This document shows positions 58,272 to 64,000 of a stretch of DNA of 64,000 nucleotides, in pieces. The translations under genes were made by a program, and so were the position numbers. The stretch's first letter is position 1. Each line of letters starts with the position of its first letter. Source of the DNA: Clavelina lepadiformis (lineage: Eukaryota > Chordata > Ascidiacea > Aplousobranchia > Clavelinidae); NCBI RefSeq assembly GCF_947623445.1, contig NC_135243.1:9302501-9366500 (forward strand). The letters run 5' to 3'. The notes below the pieces were generated by a model that saw only the letters and a program-made list of their open reading frames with translations, was not told where the DNA came from and ran no database searches.

Positions 58272-59145
58272 CAATAGTTGCCAATTTATAGTTTTTATTT
58301 TTGAAACGCAGTACGACGTACTATGGCCTATGGGCCTCCTTGACGATAGTTGTTTCAATTATTAAGTATTATTACGAAATAAAACCTGTATTGGTTATAT
58401 AAATTTTTTACTTTCCTAAATAACCATAATAAATAAATCAAATGGACCGAGTACGGTAACGCACATATTTAATACAATTTATACAGACATGGTACTGTTA
58501 TTACGAATGACGTATCCCGTCAGTGATGATAAATATGACTCTGAAACCAACATGGTAACAGCCTAAAGTTTTAATGTATAAATCAGGCAAAGTTCAATTT
58601 ATTTTTCGGCATTAATCAAGAATATTCTCTTCAACTTTATTTTGTCTGCTGTTTGTGATATTGTTGTTGTAAACAAAGACTTTACGGCGCAAAGGCTAAA
58701 TGTGCATTGTTTCCCAGTGCGGTTTGCTGTACATTAGCCTACATTTGGATTAAACCAATTTTTAGCAATATCAAATGCGGCTTACAATCAAGTAAATACG
58801 GTACCATATTCGTAAAACGCAGAGTTGATTTGACGTAAATTTTGGCCTTCTTTAGTGCAAAAATTATATGACGGAGATCACCCACAAGTGACGTTAAAAT
58901 AATAAGCTTGCTTACTAATGAAAAATTCATAGGCCATAAGTCAGAAGTGGCAATTTCATCATTACTTCGTGTGTCAGCCGTCGGGCACATAAAATGATCA
59001 CTGCGCAATGCTTATGCAAATAATAGAGTACGATCATACAAGTAAAATCATTATTACAACTAAAATTGGCCAATGCATTCCACCAAAAAATGCAACATCT
59101 AAGGACACAACTTCTGATGGCACATTGCGTCGTTCAAACAGGCGA
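58272..59145. other. Spacer downstream of UROS
   Basis: AT-rich sequence with the UROS 3' UTR presumably at its right end. I see no gene. The open frame at 58739-59008 on the minus strand has no domain. Confidence 0.5.
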
Positions 59146-62040
59146 CTAAGAATTCGGTAAACCGGTTCGGACTGTCTGCACAAGATTATCAGGTGTAGGT
59201 TTGCTTGCCATTAACACCTTAAATCCATCTTTCTGGATGACTGACCCAGTTGTTGGACCAATAGCAACCATCTGCACAACAAAAGTCAATGTTAAATATA
59301 TTACTATGTTTTGAAGTATAATTCATCCTCAGACAAAGAAAATGACTTGTATGATTCACCCTCCTTGTTACCCTTAGGTCACCTTTGTTTTTTACCAAAA
59401 CAGCCAAGCAGTTGCAATTGCCATTTGGTAAAAATAAATTCTTGCTCAAAGGCACAAGAATAACAACCCTGCCTACCTGTACTTTTTCAATGGCTTTATC
59501 CAGCAATTGCTTCCACACAACGCCAGCGAATTTGTACCCTGAAGGACTGAAATAGACAATATGGGATGGTACAGAGTGTTCACGAAGATATGTGTTAATA
59601 TTTGATGAAAGTGCAGGGTCTTCTGTTACTTCATAGGCCTCAATGATCTTCAAGGGGACATCTGCTGGCACATCAGTGATTGTTTTTGCCAGTACAGGAC
59701 AAACACAACAAGTAAATCTTATCAATATGATGTTTGTTATTTATACCATTATACCGTTTTGTGTTAAGGCATTAGGAAGTTCATCCCTTCTCTGTTTTCC
59801 ACAAACAAACAGCAACGGAACACCACGTGGAAAAATGACTGAAAGTTCCAAAATATTACAATTGCAGAAAACATTCATACAAATCTCATAACCCTTAGGA
59901 GAGAATTCTTATCGCTACTTGCAACCAAACTATTAATCTCTATATTTGACACAAACGCACTTCAAAACAAACCCATAGAAAAGCTAATAAACCCTAAAAC
60001 TAGGTTACATGAAACCTCAATTGTTGATTTGGTAGCGGAGTGGTTAAAACACTGAACTTTAAACAACAAAACACTGAAGCGATTAAAGCCTTGTTCAAAA
60101 TCCAGTGTCGCTATCATTATTTGTAATGCCCTTGGACAAGATATGATTGATGCTTGCTCCAGTTCAGTGGTCCTAGTTAACTGTTCAAAATTCGGGAAAT
60201 ATGATACAATACAAAAAAATGAAAAAAGTAATAAGGAACCTTGCCCGAGTTAAGTTATGCAAACACTTCCTCACTCAAAAAATAATGATTGTGATACCAT
60301 AACTTTTACCATAGCAATGACAACATTGTTTATTATTGCAAATTTGTTACATATAGTTGTACTTATCCTTCATATCGTCATGCTGATTTTTTGCCGATAC
60401 CGCTTAAGGTGCTTTGAATTGAGTCATATGGAAATTCATATGAGAACTAACTTCAAAAACATCCACTGTTACTGTATGTTCAATGTTACAGTGCATGGGT
60501 TGGTGCACTAGAAGATTGTGGTAATGAAAAATAGCAGTAATGGAATGGCAGTAAACGATGTTTTCATATCTGTTATAACAACAGCTCAACATGGATTCCA
60601 ATCTTAATCCCTTCCTCAGAACAATCTAACTTTTACAGTCTCATAAACATTGTAACTAATCTTTGATAAATTCTTCAATTTCGTTCAATTTAGTGCGGTA
60701 CTAATGCCAAAACTAAGCCACACTCGCAAAGTTATAACAGAAATAAAAATTCAAGCCATTGTCAATCATTGTCAATACAGGCATTTTCAGGGTCCCTAAG
60801 CGTTCAATCGTCCTCTGAATAGTAGGCTGCTACAACCTACATAATTATATGTTACTTAAATATGAAACAAGTCCAAATAGTTCAGTGAATGATGTACCTT
60901 TGCTTAAAATTATCATTTGTGCCAGATTGTCTGCATTTCCACTTTGATGTCCAACACAGGGAAAGCCAAGCTTTGAAGCTGCATGAAAAATATGCGTAAA
61001 TGATGACATGAAGATGACTGTATGTTAAGTTTGATACATGGACTATCATATTTTACAATTTGTATATACATGACCTAAACAGTTCCACATTTGACGTCTT
61101 GGGATTTGCAATATTTTAAAAGACTATGCTTTATGCCAGGGACTCTTTAAACAAGCGGCCCACAATGTATTTTTCAAAAAAAAAAACAAGTAGCATTTAA
61201 ACACGACATATTTGTTATAGATTTAAAAAGTCTACTATCCAAATTTGCATTAAGCATTTGTAAAGCATTGCATTTTTATTGTAATATCTTTTTAATTTTG
61301 TTAACTAAACTCCTTTGCACAATCCTAAAACGCCACTGTGGCTACCAGAAGTTGCAATTTTTGACAACCGAATAACTTTTAAAACATAAATCAATATTTT
61401 GCGTATATAACCCGGTATTATTAAAGGAGGCTACTTCATTTAAGAGCTGTCAAAAATACTTACATGCTTCTGTTAACTTAAAGTTAAAATTGTAGTTTTA
61501 AGCAGTGATTTTTATAACTTGCATAATTTTTTTATATCTAGTTCTATAGTTGTGCTGTATTTTAGGCAAATGCAGATAAGAAGATTTAACCCACTCTAAC
61601 ATACATACGATATAATTCTCCTAGTCCTACCTGCAGCCTTTGTTGCATCTCCCACCACAAAGCACGGCCTCTCCCTCCATCCAGCAGGTAATCCAGCAGC
61701 ACAGCAATCGGCTACTGCCTCAACTGCTCGTTTGCTTGTAAAAATAATCCCACTGAAGGAATTAGAGCTGAATACCTGTTAAATGTATACATATCATGTC
61801 ATGTCAAATCAAAGAACAATGTCAAAAGTTGGCCTACGTGCTTTATCCTAAGATATTGACATAGGGAATGTGAATAGTAGTGGAGTAACAAATACATACT
61901 TGACATTCCAGCTCTTCTGAATTGATGAAGCGGTCGGCAAGGACAGGGATTGAGGTGACATTATTTGCCGATGTTTTCAGAGCATTATAGTAAGGGTCTG
62001 CTTTAGAGTCCACTGTGCTACGCATTAATACAATATTCAT
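59146..62040 (-). CDS. UROS: Uroporphyrinogen-III synthase
   Basis: Cytosolic haem-pathway enzyme that cyclises hydroxymethylbilane to uroporphyrinogen III with inversion of ring D. Six exons on the minus strand: 62040-61900, 61775-61631, 60978-60898, 59838-59755, 59664-59477, 59271-59146 (TAG). They sum to 765 bp, giving 254 aa, against 265 in human. It aligns along its length with human UROS: MNIVLMRSTVDSKADPYYNA, SGIIFTSKRAVEAVADC, FVVGDATKAASKLGFPCVG, GNADNLAQMI, VPLLFVCGKQRRDELPNAL, KIIEAYEVTEDP, VPSHIVYFSPSG, VAIGPTTGSVIQKDGF and SKPTPDNLVQTVR. The exon 4 donor must be CAAAACG|GTATAA for correct phase and spacing. All motifs are intact. PHPT1 lies 65 bp upstream on the same strand. Confidence 0.96.
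60025..60225 (+). repeat. tRNA-derived SINE inside a UROS intron
   Basis: The head has an A-box-like TGGTAGCGGAGTGG followed by TTAAAACACTGAACTTTAAA, as in a tRNA D-arm and anticodon region. A degraded B box follows (GTTCAAAATCC). Downstream is CCCTTGGACAAGATATGATT and GCTTGCTCCAGTT, like the tRNA-unrelated body of many animal SINEs, then an A-rich tail (ATACAAAAAAATGAAAAAAG). Orientation is opposite to UROS. Family not named; no clear flanking duplication found. Confidence 0.6.
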
Positions 62041-62105
62041 GATGACAAAAAAGCAATAAACAATGTTAATTCAACCCAGGTTTAAAAATGTTTGGAGCTC
62101 TCTGA
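62041..62105 (-). promoter_or_regulatory. 65-bp spacer between PHPT1 stop and UROS start
   Basis: Between the PHPT1 TGA and the UROS ATG there is no AATAAA in the sense direction. A pyrimidine-rich stretch (TTTATTGCTTTTTTGTCATC) directly precedes the UROS ATG, but no AG acceptor lies between it and the ATG. The spacing suggests co-transcription, or a very short promoter for UROS. Confidence 0.45.
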
Positions 62106-62462
62106 TCAGTATCCTTCGTTAGACCAAGTTATACTGTAATCCGGATAAGCTTTCTCAAGCTTCTTAACAGTGATTCTATGATCAGCTCTTCCGAATCCCA
62201 TAGAATAACCATAAACATCCAAGCGCTTCTTGGCAGGGTCGTGTTTTATTCTTCCTCCTCCAATTGCCTCTGCTTGGAATCCTAGAGAACGAATCTGCGG
62301 AGCGCAAGAGTCCAAAATGTCAGCGTGATACTCAGCGCTCTCCAGTCCTCGAACTACAATTTTTTCCTTGCCTCCAGCACTTACTTTTATTTGGATATAT
62401 TTAAAAGTGCCAAAATCAATAACGACCTCAGGAATTGCCCCGAGTTTTTGTTCTAAACTCAT
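62106..62462 (-). CDS. PHPT1: 14 kDa phosphohistidine phosphatase
   Basis: Removes phosphate from phosphohistidine in proteins. Single exon. The ATG at 62462 (MSLEQKLGAIPEVVIDFGTF) aligns best with vertebrate PHPT1 starts; another in-frame ATG three codons upstream (62471) gives 121 aa. Conserved pieces: FKYIQIKV, VRGLESAEYHADILD with the catalytic histidine, GGGRIKHDPAKKRLDVYGYS, MGFGRADH and the terminal YPDYSITWSNEGY, equal to TWANDGY in vertebrates. The vertebrate gene has introns; none interrupts the coding region here. TTTAG directly precedes CATGAG at the chosen start, which could be a splice acceptor (cis or trans). Confidence 0.96.
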   Translation of the reverse strand: MSLEQKLGAIPEVVIDFGTFKYIQIKVSAGGKEKIVVRGLESAEYHADILDSCAPQIRSLGFQAEAIGGGRIKHDPAKKRLDVYGYSMGFGRADHRITVKKLEKAYPDYSITWSNEGY

Positions 62463-63428
62463 GCTAAACATATGAAGTTAAATTAATAACCTTATCTTCA
62501 TTACATTTTCAAATGTATTTTTATAAAGTATACACACACTTATCATACCAAATACCACAGCTTATTATTCGCAAACACAGCAAACATACCACAGCAAACA
62601 TTTTTATGCACACTTTGGTTTCAGCTTCACTGAATATCAATGAATCAACCATACCATAAAACGAACACCTATCAGCTTGATGTGATCTAAGAATTATGTC
62701 ATATTTTGTTTACGGGGGGGAGAGAAATTCCTTCCATCGCTTATACTAAACGATGGAATTATGGAAATTATGAAGTCTTTACTAATACTAATAGTTTTTC
62801 TTTAAAATCACAAGCATTTGGGGCATTGTTATGCAACTTTATAAGTGAAAATTTTGAACACTAAGGTGAATAAAACAGAAATTTCTTTGAGTTTAAAAAA
62901 AATGGTAACACTAAAAAACAAAAATGGCATAGCTCAGAAAGTATCTGGACATACCCGATATACATAGGGCCGATGATAGAAAATGTGAGGCCCAATTAGG
63001 TAACTCCCCATAGTGGAAAGTGTGGCAGATGCACACAGGAGATTCATGAATGTGCATGCTAAATTTTTTAACTCCACGCATCAAACCTTTTTGATAAATT
63101 ATCATCAAAATTATTACTAAAATTACTACTGGGGGAACAAGTTTAAAAATCACATTGATAGTTTATCATTTAACATAGGTTTATTATTCGATCCAAAACA
63201 TTATTTTCGATTTAGAGGCAAGATAGGCCTATATGGCCTAGTTTTAGAGATTCATAGTAAAAATAACTATAATATAAGCATGGGTAAAACTAGACGATAA
63301 AATAATGGGTTAGTATGGACATGCACAACCCCTGAAAGCTGAGCCCCAGAAAATGTATCAGGCACTGGTAACACCAGTGATGCCACTGGGTAACCAGGCA
63401 CAGGCATAAAAGTGTTTCCACTGACAAT
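62463..63428. other. Spacer upstream of PHPT1
   Basis: Contains the presumed PHPT1 promoter and nothing else I recognise. A hydrophobic reverse-strand frame at 62911-63153 has no homology I know. Confidence 0.45.
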
Positions 63429-64000
63429 GTTAGGGCATCGATTCCGCTTTTGACTGTGTTGCATACGGTTTGATGTCAAAGCAACCCGGCCTTCCAGAAG
63501 ACTATTGGATAAGCTTGCCCCAGTAGGAGACCTTTTTGAGACACTTGTTGAAAATTGTTTGAGGAGCTATTCACCATCAGAGTTATTAACAATCGATGAG
63601 ATGATTGTGGAGTACAGGGGCAGATGTCCTTTTAGACAATATATTTCAAACAAACCAGTGAAGTATGGAATAAAGATACAAGCAATGGCGGATGCTAAAA
63701 CTTATCATATTTGCAAAATCTAAGTTTATGCAGGAAACAAGCCTGATGTAGTCACAAGACTAATCTCAGAAATTTCAAGATCAGGCAGAAATGTTACATT
63801 TCATAATTGGTATACCACTTATCCACTAGTCGTAAGTCTACTTCAGGACCATTAATTGTCTGCTGTGGGAGCACTGGAGGATTTTTATCAGTAAAGAACA
63901 GGGTTGCATGTGACAGTATGTTTGGATTTGGAGATAACGTGACACTAGTCTCCTGCGTGCCTCAAAGTAAGAAAAATGTTGTACCCTTCAGCATCATGAT
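63429..64000 (+). pseudogene. piggyBac-type transposase, decayed, runs off the right edge
   Basis: In-frame similarity to piggyBac/PGBD4-like transposases begins near 63429 (HRFRF, stop, LCCIRFDVKATRPSRRLLDK) and continues LAPVGDLFETLVENCLRSYS. It then has the first catalytic aspartate region LLTIDEMIVEYRGRCPFRQY and ISNKPVKYGIKIQAMADAKT. After a stop at 63721 the reading continues VYAGNKPDVVTRLISEISRS and GRNVTFHNWYTTYPLVVSLL. A frame change leads to RVACDSMFGFGDNVTLVSCV and PQSKKNVVPFSIM at the edge. The expected aspartate at DNW is changed to HNW. Several stops and at least one frame change show it is dead. Confidence 0.85.

Noticed and set aside
60025-60110. Possible functional tRNA gene
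   Set aside because: A and B boxes are degenerate, arms do not pair into a cloverleaf, and a SINE-like body follows.
1-64000. Retroviral, LTR, Polinton or other capsid-bearing elements, and CRISPR arrays
   Set aside because: No reverse transcriptase, integrase, capsid, envelope or protein-primed polymerase motifs were recognised on either strand, and no regularly spaced short repeats other than transposon ends and the exon array.

Overview
The window is nuclear DNA from an animal. It is AT-rich, with GT-AG introns, animal-specific gene families and many DNA-transposon relics. Gene content and compact introns fit an invertebrate deuterostome, most likely an ascidian tunicate. That assignment is my inference; no species-diagnostic marker is present.

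Layout. 1-5.7 kb (+): most of METTL3, the catalytic m6A RNA methyltransferase, with its 5' end probably off the left edge. 6.0-14.4 kb (-): two tandem eight-exon arsenite methyltransferases (AS3MT), tail-to-tail with METTL3. 15.2-16.6 kb (+): a decayed intronless gene of a multicopy zinc-ligand-containing family. 18.7-23.0 kb: three intronless glutathione S-transferase kappa genes (+, +, -). 26.07-28.97 kb: a three-level transposon nest, with a pogo/Tigger element inside a hAT element inside a short TIR element; a second copy of the outermost element lies at 57.7-58.3 kb. 29.4-31.7 kb: a noncoding direct duplication. 33.9-43.7 kb (+): a large GPCR gene with an ectodomain of LDL-receptor class A modules, containing four tandem 150-bp symmetric exons spaced exactly 245 bp apart. 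Its downstream flank (43.9-45.3 kb) is duplicated. 48.3-49.3 and 55.0-55.9 kb: two related Mutator-like elements (MULEs). 52.9-53.9 kb (+): a two-exon secreted cysteine-rich protein. 59.1-62.5 kb (-): PHPT1 followed 65 bp later by six-exon UROS, possibly one transcription unit. 63.4 kb to the edge (+): a decayed piggyBac transposase.

Gene relationships. AS3MT (arsenic methylation), GSTK (thiol/redox detoxification) and UROS (haem synthesis) are metabolic enzymes. Nothing beyond adjacency shows that they act together. The clear local theme is duplication: AS3MT x2, GSTK x3, GPCR exons x4 plus a remnant, GPCR downstream flank x2, and several short repeats.

Transposons. Five short or nested hAT-type elements have recognisable terminal inverted repeats, and four of these keep exact 8-bp target duplications. 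One MULE has a 9-bp duplication and the other an 8-bp one. I saw no retroviral, LTR or capsid-bearing element, no CRISPR and no functional tRNA or rRNA gene. Intron boundaries were read by eye and may be off by a base or two.
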